The notes under the pieces are model-generated. The model was not told the DNA's origin. It ran no database searches and saw nothing but the letters and a program-made list of their open reading frames with translations. From positions 3,472,001 to 3,536,000 of the forward strand of contig NZ_CP116009.1 in the NCBI RefSeq assembly GCF_027941915.1: a stretch of DNA of 64,000 nucleotides. The letters are read 5' to 3'. The DNA comes from Ramlibacter tataouinensis. GTDB lineage: Bacteria; Pseudomonadota; Gammaproteobacteria; Burkholderiales; Burkholderiaceae_C. This document shows positions 26,175-34,116 of this stretch, one piece after another (positions within the stretch are counted from its first letter, which is position 1; each line of letters opens with the position of its first letter). The position numbers and the translations under genes were made by a program.

Positions 26175-27392
26175 ATGACCCTGAACATCCTGCTGCTCGA
26201 AGAAGTCCACGCCAGCGCCAACCCGGTGCTGGAGATGCTGCCCGGCGCGGAGATCCGCCGGTTCAAGCACGCGCCCGACGCAGCGGAACTCAAGGACTTG
26301 CTGTCCGACGTCGACCTGCTGGGCCTGCGCTCGCGCACCCAGCTCGATGCCCGGGCCCTGGAGGCTGCGCCGCGGCTGCGCGCGGTCGGCGCCTACTGCA
26401 CCGGCACCAACAACATCGACCTGAAGACGGCGGCCGAGCGCGGGGTGGCGGTCTTCAACGGCCCGTTCTCCAACACCCGCTCGGTCGCCGAGCTGGTGAT
26501 CGGCCACGCCATCCACCTGCTGCGCCGCATTCCCGAGCGGCAGGCCGCCGCGCGCCGCGGGCAGTGGCTCAAGGACGCCAAGCGCTCCAACGAGATCCGC
26601 GGCAAGACGCTGGGCATCGTGGGCTACGGCAAGATCGGCACGCAGACCGGCCTGCTGGCCGAGGCCATCGGCATGCGCGTGATCTTCCACGACGTCGAGG
26701 CCAAGCTGCCGCTGGGCAATGCCCAGCCGGCCGCCACCCTGGATGCGCTGCTGCAGGAAGCCGACGTGGTGACGCTGCACGTGCCGCAGACGCCGCAGAC
26801 CAAGCACCTGATCGATGGGCCGCGCCTGGCGCGGATGAAGGAAGACGCGGTGCTGATCAACCTGGCGCGCGGCCAGGCGGTGGACATCGATGCGCTGCAT
26901 GCCGCGCTGTCGCAAGGCCGCCTGCGCGGCGCCGCCATCGACGTGTTCCCGGTCGAGCCGGCGTCGGCCGCGCACACCTTCGAATCGCCGCTGCGCGAGC
27001 TGGACAACGTGATCCTGACGCCGCACGTGGGCGGCTCCACGGTGGAAGCGCAGCGCAACCTGGGCGTGGAAGTGTCGGAGAAGCTGCGCGACTACCTGAT
27101 GCTGGGCGCGGTGCGCGGCAGCGTCAACCTGCCCGAGCTGGGCGCCGGCCCGGTGCGCGGCGCGGCGCGCCTGGTGCACCTGCACCGCGACCAGCCGGGC
27201 GTGATGTCGCAGATCAACGGCGTGCTGGCCGGCGCCGGCCTGAACGTCACGCAGCTGCACCTGGAAACCGACCGCGGGCTGGGCATCGCCGTCATCGACC
27301 TGAGCCAGCAGCCGGACAGCGGCACGATGGGCGCGGTGCGCCAGATCGGCGCCACGCTGGCGAGCTTCCTCGCGTTCTCGCGCGGGACTTGA
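26175..27392 (+). CDS. serA: D-3-phosphoglycerate dehydrogenase
   Basis: 405 residues, the ACT-domain form as in E. coli. Substrate-binding domain with LGLRSRTQLDARAL and GAYCTGTNNIDLKTA. NAD loop GKTLGIVGYGKIGTQTG (about 140-156), catalytic NLARGQAVDIDAL and the His motif LTPHVGGSTVEAQ. A C-terminal ACT domain (about 325-405) binds serine for feedback control. It starts the serine pathway. Co-transcription with suf is suggested by the short gap; serine feeds cysteine, the SufS substrate. Confidence 0.95.
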   Translation: MTLNILLLEEVHASANPVLEMLPGAEIRRFKHAPDAAELKDLLSDVDLLGLRSRTQLDARALEAAPRLRAVGAYCTGTNNIDLKTAAERGVAVFNGPFSNTRSVAELVIGHAIHLLRRIPERQAAARRGQWLKDAKRSNEIRGKTLGIVGYGKIGTQTGLLAEAIGMRVIFHDVEAKLPLGNAQPAATLDALLQEADVVTLHVPQTPQTKHLIDGPRLARMKEDAVLINLARGQAVDIDALHAALSQGRLRGAAIDVFPVEPASAAHTFESPLRELDNVILTPHVGGSTVEAQRNLGVEVSEKLRDYLMLGAVRGSVNLPELGAGPVRGAARLVHLHRDQPGVMSQINGVLAGAGLNVTQLHLETDRGLGIAVIDLSQQPDSGTMGAVRQIGATLASFLAFSRGT

Positions 27393-27395
27393 GCG

Positions 27396-27421
27396 CTCGG
27401 CCCCCCGCCTCGGGGGCCGAG
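27396..27421. terminator. Bidirectional hairpin between convergent serA and nnrS
   Basis: A perfect 10-bp stem (CTCGGCCCCC / GGGGGCCGAG) with a six-base loop directly after the serA stop, followed by a second GC-rich inverted repeat at about 27429-27442. No T run, so termination strength is uncertain. Confidence 0.5.
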
Positions 27422-27447
27422 ACCGCATGGCCCCGGGGGCCGAATCC

Positions 27448-28653
27448 TCACCCGTCCTTGCCGTCCAGCCGGGTGCGGGCCAGCCAGGGCGTGTAGATCC
27501 ACAGGTAGATCAGGAACGCGGCGCTCCACGCCACAGAGGCAGCGCCCACGGCCAGCGTGTACGTGGCCGGGGCGGCGAGCGGCAGCAGCACGCGCAGCAC
27601 CGCGGCGCCCATCACCAGCGCATAGGCCAGCACTTCGGCGCGGCCCACCTGCAGCGGCCGGCCGGTGTGCCCGCGGGCGGTGCGGGTGATCATGCCGATG
27701 ATCAGGCCGCCGACCAGGCCGACGGCCAGTGCATGCAACCCGAGCGAGGCGGCGACCCAGCCGAACTGGGCCAGCGCCAGCAGCGCCAGACCGAGCGGCA
27801 GCCAGGCATAGGACAGGTGCAGCACCCACAGGATGGGCCGCTTCATCGTGACGCCCGGCGCCCAGTGCGACTGGCGCACGGCCTGCAGTACGGCGGCTGC
27901 CGCGAAAGCAATGCCGGTGACGGCATGGGGGGGCGCGAACACCCACAGCGCCAGCGCGAGCGCCGTGGTGCCGAAGGCGGCCCAGCCCAGCCCCGGCCTG
28001 GCCGTGATCTTCAAGCCGGGCGTCGCGTTGGCGGTGAACGCCGGAACCACCCGGCCGGCCATCACGTGGATGATCAGCACGATCAGGCCCAGCGCGGCAT
28101 GCAGCGGCGCCAGCGGCGAAACCGGCACCACGCCCAGCGCGGCCAGGTGAAAGCACAGGTTGGCCAGCGCCAGCAGCAGCAGGATGCCGGCCAGCGGCAG
28201 GTTGCGCTTGTTCTTCGCCTTCAGCAGCACGCGGCCGAAAACCGTCGCGACCACCGGCAGCAGCGCGACGTCCAGCGCGGCATAGATGGCGTAGGGCGCC
28301 GCCACGGCCGCCAGCCGCGCCGCCAGCCACAGCCCGGCCAGCGCGCCGAGGGCGGCGCCGCGCGGCGTGTCGAGGCCGGTCCAGGCCTTGCCCGCGGTCA
28401 GCAGGAAGCCCACGATCACCGCCATGGCGAAGCCGAACAGCATCTCGTGGGCGTGCCACAGCATGGGCGGGACCGCCATCGGCAAGGCGACGTGGCCGAG
28501 CCACAGACCGATCCACAGCGGCAGCGAAATCGCCGCGAAGGCCGCGGCGCCGATGTAGAAGGGCCGGAATCCCAGCCGCAGCAGCGGCAGGCCGGCGGGC
28601 GCGGCAGGCGGGGACGGTTGGCTCGGCGCAATCGCGATCGGGGGCTGTTTCAC
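27448..28653 (-). CDS. nnrS: NnrS-family membrane protein (nitric-oxide response)
   Basis: 401 residues with about twelve hydrophobic segments. NnrS hallmarks: LRLGFRPFYIGAAAFAAIS at the N-terminus, PMLWHAHEMLFGFAMAVIVGFLLTA split over helices 2-3, IIHVMAGRVVPAFTAN and GLIIGMITRTARGHTGRPL. NnrS is a haem- and copper-containing protein that eases nitrosative stress. The GTG at 28653 is chosen because it is the nearest start downstream of the NsrR operator (28689-28711). It diverges from nsrR. Confidence 0.92.
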   Translation of the reverse strand: MKQPPIAIAPSQPSPPAAPAGLPLLRLGFRPFYIGAAAFAAISLPLWIGLWLGHVALPMAVPPMLWHAHEMLFGFAMAVIVGFLLTAGKAWTGLDTPRGAALGALAGLWLAARLAAVAAPYAIYAALDVALLPVVATVFGRVLLKAKNKRNLPLAGILLLLALANLCFHLAALGVVPVSPLAPLHAALGLIVLIIHVMAGRVVPAFTANATPGLKITARPGLGWAAFGTTALALALWVFAPPHAVTGIAFAAAAVLQAVRQSHWAPGVTMKRPILWVLHLSYAWLPLGLALLALAQFGWVAASLGLHALAVGLVGGLIIGMITRTARGHTGRPLQVGRAEVLAYALVMGAAVLRVLLPLAAPATYTLAVGAASVAWSAAFLIYLWIYTPWLARTRLDGKDG

Positions 28654-28688
28654 GGTTCGTGCAGGTCGGGATTGATGGCCCGGCCAAA

Positions 28689-28711
28689 AAGATGCAGAAT
28701 GGGTGCATCTT
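28689..28711. promoter_or_regulatory. NsrR operator between nnrS and nsrR
   Basis: Perfect arms AAGATGCA and TGCATCTT around a seven-base centre GAATGGG, 23 bp in all, as in the NsrR consensus. It lies in the divergent region, 35 bases before nnrS and 68 bases before nsrR, so both repression of nnrS and autoregulation are likely. Confidence 0.85.
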
Positions 28712-28779
28712 AAAACGCCGTGCACCGCGAAGCAAGGGGCGGCGCGCATATTCAAGCCTGACTGGGAAAGCCTTCTGCC

Positions 28780-29334
28780 GTGCGCCTGGCCGAATACACC
28801 GACTACACGCTGCGCGTGCTGATGTACTGCGCGTCCAACCCGGGCCGGCTCGTCACCATCGCCGAGATGGCCGAGCGGCACGGCGTCTCGCGCAACCACC
28901 TGATGAAGATCGTCAGCGACCTGGGCCGCCAGGGCCTGCTGGCCACCACCCGCGGGCGCGGCGGCGGCGTGCAGTTGCTCAAGAAGCCGCAGGACATCGG
29001 CATCGGCGACGTGGTGCGTTCGGCCGAAACCGACTTCCGGCTGGTCGAGTGCTTCGACGACGCCACCAACACCTGCGCGATCTCGCCCACCTGCCGCATG
29101 AAGCGCCTACTCGATGGCGCGCTGGCGGCGTACTTCCGCGAACTGGACGGCGCCACCCTGGCCGACCTGGTCTTGCCGCCGATGGCGGCCGGCAAGGCCG
29201 GCGCCGGGGTGGTGATCAGCGTGCGGGCGAAGGCGCCGCCGACGCGTGATGAAGCGGTGCCGGCTGCGGCCCGCCCGCGCCCGCGTGCCTCACGCGCGGC
29301 TCCTGCGCCGCGCGCACGCACGGCGCGCGCCTGA
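28780..29334 (+). CDS. nsrR: Rrf2-family NO-sensing repressor NsrR
   Basis: 184 residues. Winged helix domain (1-80): RLAEYTDYTLRVLMYCA, HGVSRNHLMKIVSDLG, GRGGGVQLLKKP. The cluster cysteines are Cys91, Cys99 and Cys105 (VECFDD, NTCAISPTCRMK), with the NsrR rather than IscR arrangement. The [Fe-S] cluster reacts with NO and releases DNA. The C-terminus has an unusual Arg/Pro/Ala-rich tail of about 45 residues beyond the usual end. GTG start at 28780. It should act at 28689, 29411 and probably 20393. Confidence 0.93.
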   Translation: MRLAEYTDYTLRVLMYCASNPGRLVTIAEMAERHGVSRNHLMKIVSDLGRQGLLATTRGRGGGVQLLKKPQDIGIGDVVRSAETDFRLVECFDDATNTCAISPTCRMKRLLDGALAAYFRELDGATLADLVLPPMAAGKAGAGVVISVRAKAPPTRDEAVPAAARPRPRASRAAPAPRARTARA

Positions 29335-29410
29335 CGCCTCGATCATCCTCGGGCGATGCCCGCGACGGTCCCGCGGGAATGCACCCGCCCGTTCCGGCGT
29401 GCCCAGATAA

Positions 29411-29433
29411 TTGATGCGCCAACAATGCATCTT
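29411..29433. promoter_or_regulatory. NsrR operator upstream of the DUF2249 gene
   Basis: Left half TTGATGCG, right half AATGCATCTT, 23 bp. A GATAAT at 29406-29411 serves as -10, so the site covers the start of transcription. GAGGA at 29434 and the ATG at 29444 follow. Same architecture as the site at sufB except that here a ribosome site is present. Confidence 0.75.
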
Positions 29434-29443
29434 TGAGGACGCC

Positions 29444-29701
29444 ATGTCGCAACCCCACCTGCACCTCTCGCCCGACGCCCTGTATCCGTTCGACGCCCGC
29501 GGCATCGCCAAGCGTTTCCGTCACGCGGCCATCTTCGGCGCACTGGACGCGCTGCAGCCGGGCGAGACCATGCGCTTCTGCAACGATCACGACCCGCTGC
29601 CGCTGCTGGCGCAACTGCAGGCGCGCTACGGCGAGCGCGTCGCCATCGAGTACCGGCGGCGCGAGCCCGGCGAAATCGTCATCGACTTCATGGTCAACTG
29701 A
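29444..29701 (+). CDS. DUF2249 (TusA-like fold) protein, NsrR regulon
   Basis: 85 residues. A short soluble protein with DALYPFDARGIAKRFRHAAIF and the DUF2249 pattern GETMRFCNDHDPLPLLAQL. DUF2249 has a TusA-like fold and is often found with NO-detoxification genes. A good GAGGA ribosome site and an NsrR operator precede it. It is likely co-transcribed with the next gene (eight-base gap). Biochemical role unknown. Confidence 0.85.
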   Translation: MSQPHLHLSPDALYPFDARGIAKRFRHAAIFGALDALQPGETMRFCNDHDPLPLLAQLQARYGERVAIEYRRREPGEIVIDFMVN

Positions 29702-29709
29702 GGCGGGCG

Positions 29710-30327
29710 ATGGACGCGCCTGCCGAGTCCTTCCCGGACTTCTTCGACGCGGCGCCGGTGATCCGCCTGCGCGATCCGCTGGCGCAGCTGCTCGGCGCTG
29801 CCGAAGGCGGCGTGCTGGTGTACCGCTATGCCGACGCGGTGCGACTGGCCGGCCATTCGTGTCCGACGGTCGCTTCGGCCTTCCTGATGGCGCGCGCGGC
29901 CTTGCGGGCCCTCTACGGGGACGCGCTGCCCGAGCGGGGCGGCGTGCGGGTGGAGCTGCGCGAGCCGGCGACGGAGGGCGTCACCGGCGTGATCGCCAAC
30001 GTGGTGTCGCTGATCACCGGCAGCACCGTGGACACCGGCTTCAAGGGCCTGGGCGGCCGCTTCGACCGCCGCAGGCTGCTGGCCTACGAGGCGCCGATCG
30101 AATCACCATTGCGTTTCACGCGGGTGGACGACGGCGCCAGCGTGTCGGTGTCCTCGCGGGCCGAGCGCGTCGCCGGCGACCCGCGCATCCGCGAGCTGCT
30201 GCCCTTGTGCGTGGGCGGGCGTGCCAGCGAGGAGCAGGCTCGGTTGTTCGGCTCGCTGTGGCAGGACCGGGTGCGCCGGCTGCTGCTGGCGCATGCCGAC
30301 GATCCGGAAGTGATCCTCGTGCAGTGA
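29710..30327 (+). CDS. FmdE-domain-like protein, NsrR regulon
   Basis: 205 residues. AGHSCPTVASAFLMARAALRAL in the first third resembles the metal-binding GHxCP motif of formylmethanofuran dehydrogenase subunit E-type domains. RASEEQARLFGSLWQDRVRRLLL near the end is helical. Companion of the DUF2249 gene behind the NsrR operator, so probably expressed on NO exposure. No reaction can be assigned. Confidence 0.75.
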   Translation: MDAPAESFPDFFDAAPVIRLRDPLAQLLGAAEGGVLVYRYADAVRLAGHSCPTVASAFLMARAALRALYGDALPERGGVRVELREPATEGVTGVIANVVSLITGSTVDTGFKGLGGRFDRRRLLAYEAPIESPLRFTRVDDGASVSVSSRAERVAGDPRIRELLPLCVGGRASEEQARLFGSLWQDRVRRLLLAHADDPEVILVQ

Positions 30328-30330
30328 TTC

Positions 30331-30425
30331 CCGTCATTCCCGCGCAGGCGGGAATCCACGCGCAAGCGGAGCGCGAGCGTCGAAGGCGCGTTGCGCTGAT
30401 CCTCCGCCGGCGCGGAGGATGACAG
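30331..30425. repeat. Intergenic repeat element R1 with GTCATTCC / GGATGAC ends
   Basis: Starts GTCATTCCCGCGCAGGCGGG, has an internal GCGCGTTGCGCTGATCCTCCG block and ends CGCGGAGGATGAC. The ends are inverted repeats (GTCATyCC/GGATGAC), and two strong hairpins can form. It lies between convergent genes directly after a stop codon. A second full copy is at 46605. Likely a dispersed palindromic repeat working as a bidirectional terminator. Confidence 0.7.
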
Positions 30426-30431
30426 GATCTT

Positions 30432-31208
30432 TCAAATCTCCAGCGTCACCGGCGCATGGTCGCTCGGCTGCTTCCATTTGCGCGGCACGCGGTCGATGCT
30501 GCAGCCCTTCACCTGCGGCCGCAGGGGCTCGCTGACCAGGATGTGGTCGATGCGCAGGCCTCGGTTCTTCTGGTAGCCCAGCATGCGGTAGTCCCACCAG
30601 CTGAAGCTCTTCTCGGGCTGCTCGAACAGGCGGAAGCTGTCGCACAGGCCCAGCCCGAGCAGCCGCTGGAAGTGGTCGCGCTCCTCGCGGGTGTGGTGGA
30701 TGGTGTCGCGCAGGCCGTCGGGGTCCCAGCTGTCGCGGTCTTCCGGCGCGATGTTGAAGTCGCCCAGCAGCACCAGCCGGGGGTGCTGCTTCAACTCCTC
30801 GCCGACATAGGCGTTCAGGCCGCCCAGCCACCCCATCTTGTAGGCGAACTTCTCCGTACCCGGCGCCTGGCCGTTGACGAAGTAGCCGTTGACCAGGCGC
30901 AGCTCGCCGACGGGGCTGTCCACCGTCGCGGCGATCACGCGCGAGTGCTCGTCCTCGAAGCCCGCGATGTTCTTCGCGATGTCGCGCACCGGCGTGCGGC
31001 TGAGGATGGCCACGCCGTTGTAGGTCTTCTGCCCGAACACGGCGCAGTGCGGATAGCCGGCCTCGCGGATTGCCTCCAGCGGGAACTTGTCGTCGGTGAG
31101 CTTGAGCTCCTGCAGGCACAGCACGTCGACCGGGTTGGCGGCCACCCAGTCCAGCACGTGCTGCAGGCGGGCGGTGAGCGAATTGACGTTCCAGGTGGTG
31201 ATCTTCAT
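30432..31208 (-). CDS. xthA: Exodeoxyribonuclease III
   Basis: 258 residues of the exonuclease III/AP endonuclease family. Motifs: TTWNVNSLTARLQHVLDW, CLQELKLTDDKFP (catalytic Glu), LLGDFNIAPEDRDSWDP (Asp/Asn), FSWWDYR and the C-terminal SDHAPVTLEI with the catalytic Asp-His. Repairs abasic sites and 3' blocks. Single gene, converging with the FmdE-like gene across repeat R1. Confidence 0.95.
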   Translation of the reverse strand: MKITTWNVNSLTARLQHVLDWVAANPVDVLCLQELKLTDDKFPLEAIREAGYPHCAVFGQKTYNGVAILSRTPVRDIAKNIAGFEDEHSRVIAATVDSPVGELRLVNGYFVNGQAPGTEKFAYKMGWLGGLNAYVGEELKQHPRLVLLGDFNIAPEDRDSWDPDGLRDTIHHTREERDHFQRLLGLGLCDSFRLFEQPEKSFSWWDYRMLGYQKNRGLRIDHILVSEPLRPQVKGCSIDRVPRKWKQPSDHAPVTLEI

Positions 31209-31255
31209 GCGGGCCGGTTGGGGGGAGGGGAGCGCCGGATTCTAGGCAGCGGGCG

Positions 31256-32730
31256 CTACAGCAGCCACTCGATCGGCAACCAGGACAGCACCCGCACCAG
31301 CGACCGCAACCCGATGCCGGTTCCGGGCTCCTGCTCGTGCGCGCGTTCGCCGTCGCCGCTGCTCTCGACCCAGCGCAGCGAGCCGTCGGCTGCGAGCCGC
31401 ACCTGGTAGACGCGCTGCGCCAGCTCGGCCTGCAGCGACTGCGCCATGCCCTGCGCCAGCGCAGGGCTGTCGATCAGGAACCCCAGTTCGGTGTTCAGGC
31501 GGGCCGATCGCGGGTCGAAATTGAACGATCCGACGAAGACCTGCCGGCCGTCGATCGAGAACGTCTTGGCATGCAGGCTGGCGTCGGAGCTGCCCGAGGC
31601 GGAAGCCTGGTCGTGCGTCGGCGGCAGTGAGCTCGAGCGCTTGAACTCGAACAGCTGGACGCCGCCCGCCAGCAGTGCCGGGCGGCGGCGCACGTAGCCC
31701 GCATGGACGACGGGTACGTCGGTCGAGGCCAGGCCGTTGGTCAGCACCTGCACCCGCACCCCCCGCCCGGCCAGGCCGGTGAGGAAAGCCGTGCCCCGTT
31801 CGGTCGGCACGAAGTAGGGCGAGACCAGGCCCACCTGCTCGCGGGCCTGCTCCAGCGCAGTCGCGAGCTGCACCCACAGGAGGTCGTCCCCGGCCGCCCG
31901 GCCCAGCGCCTTGGCTGGGTCGTCGCTGAGCATGCGCACCGGCACCCATTCCAGCGACAGCCTGCGCGCCAGCAGGTCCTGCATGAAGTGCGAGCGGGCG
32001 ACCGCTTCCATGTAGGTGCGCCCCTGCGGCTGCCGACGCACGGCCGCTGCGCGATCCAGTAGCGGTCGAAGTCGGATGCGACCTGGCCGGCCACCGGCCC
32101 GACGGCCAGCACGTCCAGGTCGACATAGAGCACGTCTCCGCCGCGCGCGTCGAAGTACGAGTCGCCGACGTTGCGGCCGCCGACCACGGTGGCGTGCCGG
32201 TCGGCCGTGAACGACTTGTTGTGCATGCGCCGGTTCAGCCGCGAAAAGTCGACCAGGTAGCCCAGCCAGCGCCAGCTGCGCATGGCGAACGGGTTGAACA
32301 GCCGCACCTCGATGCGCGGGTGGGCCGCCAGCGCGGCCAGCATGGGATCGAGGCCGACGGTGTTGTTGTCGTCCAGCAGCAGGCGCACCTGCACGCCGCG
32401 GTCGGCGGCCTGCCGCAGGGCGTCCATCAGCAGCGTGCCGGACAGGTCGGCCTGCCAGATGTAGTACTGCACGTCCAGCGTGCGCTCGGCGGCTGCGGCC
32501 AGCTCGATGCGCGCGGCGAAGGCGTCGTGGCCGCGCGCCAGCGCCAGCACGCCGGAACGGCCGGGGTGCGCGGCGGCGGCCGCGCCGATGCCGCGGCCGA
32601 GCACCGTGGCGGCGGTGTCCGGCACCGGCGGCGATGGCGGCCGGTCGGCCAGCGGCGGCAACGGCACGCAACCCGCCAGCAGGGCGGCCAGCGCCAGCAC
32701 GATCGCGAGCACGGGCCGGAGTGGCTGCAT
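31256..32730 (-). pseudogene. Phospholipase D-like (ClsC-type) lipoprotein gene, frameshifted
   Basis: Two reading frames together make one protein of about 491 residues. The first runs from ATG 32730 with a lipoprotein signal ending LAALLAGC, includes LDVQYYIWQADLSGTLL and HKD motif 1 (HNKSFTADRHATVVGGRN), and remains homologous to about DFDRYWIAQRP. From about 32040 the homology continues in another frame (QPQGRTYMEAVARSHFMQDL) to HKD motif 2 (HAKTFSIDGRQVFVGSFN) and the stop at 31256. Adding one base near 32035-32048 restores the frame. Either a real inactivating frameshift or a sequencing error. The intact family acts as cardiolipin synthase or phospholipase in the envelope. Confidence 0.8.
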
Positions 32731-32800
32731 TCGCGGGGCGGCCGCGCCCGCTGCCGGCGCGCGGGTCCCGCCGGGTCCCGCGCCCCCTGCCTTGCGCGTC

Positions 32801-33298
32801 CTACTCGGACACCACCCCGCGTCCATACGTCACGAACGCGAAGCGCAGGCCGGCGGCCGACACCTGTTCGGCGCGGGCCAGCGGGATCCAGTCGCCCTCC
32901 AGCGGCGGCGCGTGCACGTCGCCTTCGAAGTCGGCATCGATCTCGGTCACCTCCGCCAGCTGGGCCAGCGGCATGGCCTCGCGCAGCATCTCGGCGCCGC
33001 CGATGACCCAGGCGTGCACCGCCGGCTCGCACCGCGCCACCGCCTCGGCCAGCGAGCCGGCGCGCTCGGCGCCGGCGGCCGACCAGCCCGGCTGCCGGGT
33101 GACGACGACGTTCACCCGGCCGGGCAGCGGCCTGAAGCGATCGGGCAGCGAGTCCCAGGTCCTGCGTCCCATGATCACCGGCGAGCCCATGGTGACCTTG
33201 CGGAAGTGCGCCAGGTCCTCCGGCAGGTGCCAGGGCAGGACGCCATCCTTGCCGATGACGCCGTTGCGGGCGCGGGCGTAGACCAGCCCCAGCTTCAT
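32801..33298 (-). CDS. folA: Dihydrofolate reductase
   Basis: 165 residues. [19 protein letters not shown], then [18 protein letters not shown] with the acidic active-site position, [21 protein letters not shown] and [16 protein letters not shown] are the DHFR landmarks. It reduces dihydrofolate with NADPH. The ATG at 33298 overlaps the thyA stop by four bases (ATGA), so the two are translationally coupled, which matches function since ThyA makes dihydrofolate. Confidence 0.96.
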   Translation of the reverse strand: MKLGLVYARARNGVIGKDGVLPWHLPEDLAHFRKVTMGSPVIMGRRTWDSLPDRFRPLPGRVNVVVTRQPGWSAAGAERAGSLAEAVARCEPAVHAWVIGGAEMLREAMPLAQLAEVTEIDADFEGDVHAPPLEGDWIPLARAEQVSAAGLRFAFVTYGRGVVSE

Positions 33299-34107
33299 AC
33301 CGCCACCGGTGCCTTGATCGGGCCGTGGCAGCGGTAGTCGAGCACCTCGAAGTCCTCGTAGGCGTACTCGAAGATCGAGGCCGGCTTGCGCTTGATGGCG
33401 AGCACCGGGTAGGGATAGGGCTCGCGCGCGAGCTGCAGCTCCACCTGCTCGTGGTGGTTGCTGTAGATGTGGCAGTCGCCGCCGGTCCAGATGAAGTCGC
33501 CCACCTCCAGGTCGCACTGCTGCGCGACCATGTGCGTCAGCAGCGCGTAGCTGGCGATGTTGAAGGGCACGCCCAGGAAGATGTCGGCGCTGCGCTGGTA
33601 GAGCTGGCAGGACAGGCGTCCATCGGCCACGTAGAACTGGAAGAAGGCATGGCACGGCGCCAGCGCCATCTTCGGGATGTCGGCCACGTTCCAGGCGCTG
33701 ACGATGATGCGGCGCGAGTCGGGGTTGGCCTTGATGGTCGTGATGGCTTCGGCAATCTGGTCGATATGGCCGCCATCGGGCGTGGGCCAGCTGCGCCACT
33801 GCACGCCATAGACCGGCCCGAGGTCGCCGTCCTCGCGCGCCCACTCGTCCCAGATCGTCACGCCGCGTTCGCGCAGCCAGTTGTTGTCGCTCGATCCCTG
33901 CAGGAACCAGAGCAGTTCGTGGATGATGGACTTCAGGTGCACCTTCTTGGTGGTCACCAGCGGAAATCCCTCGTTCAGGTCGAACCGCATCTGGTAGCCG
34001 AACACGCTGCGCGTGCCGGTGCCGGTGCGGTCGGTCTTGGCCGTGCCATGCGTGTACACATGGCGCATGAAGTCTTCGTACTGGGAGCGGACGGGGCGCG
34101 TCGTCAT
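33295..34107 (-). CDS. thyA: Thymidylate synthase
   Basis: 270 residues, close to the 264 of E. coli. The catalytic Cys152 is in [30 protein letters not shown] near the N-terminus, [16 protein letters not shown] and the C-terminal substrate loop [15 protein letters not shown] are all conserved. It methylates dUMP with methylene-tetrahydrofolate. Followed by folA with a four-base overlap; preceded by the FAD-oxidase gene on the same strand (nine-base gap). Confidence 0.97.
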   Translation of the reverse strand: MTTRPVRSQYEDFMRHVYTHGTAKTDRTGTGTRSVFGYQMRFDLNEGFPLVTTKKVHLKSIIHELLWFLQGSSDNNWLRERGVTIWDEWAREDGDLGPVYGVQWRSWPTPDGGHIDQIAEAITTIKANPDSRRIIVSAWNVADIPKMALAPCHAFFQFYVADGRLSCQLYQRSADIFLGVPFNIASYALLTHMVAQQCDLEVGDFIWTGGDCHIYSNHHEQVELQLAREPYPYPVLAIKRKPASIFEYAYEDFEVLDYRCHGPIKAPVAV

Positions 34108-34116
34108 GGCGGGCGA

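Noticed and set aside
31256-32730. Two separate phospholipase D genes
   Set aside because: Each frame holds only one HKD motif and the halves align end to end as one protein; a frameshift explains it better.
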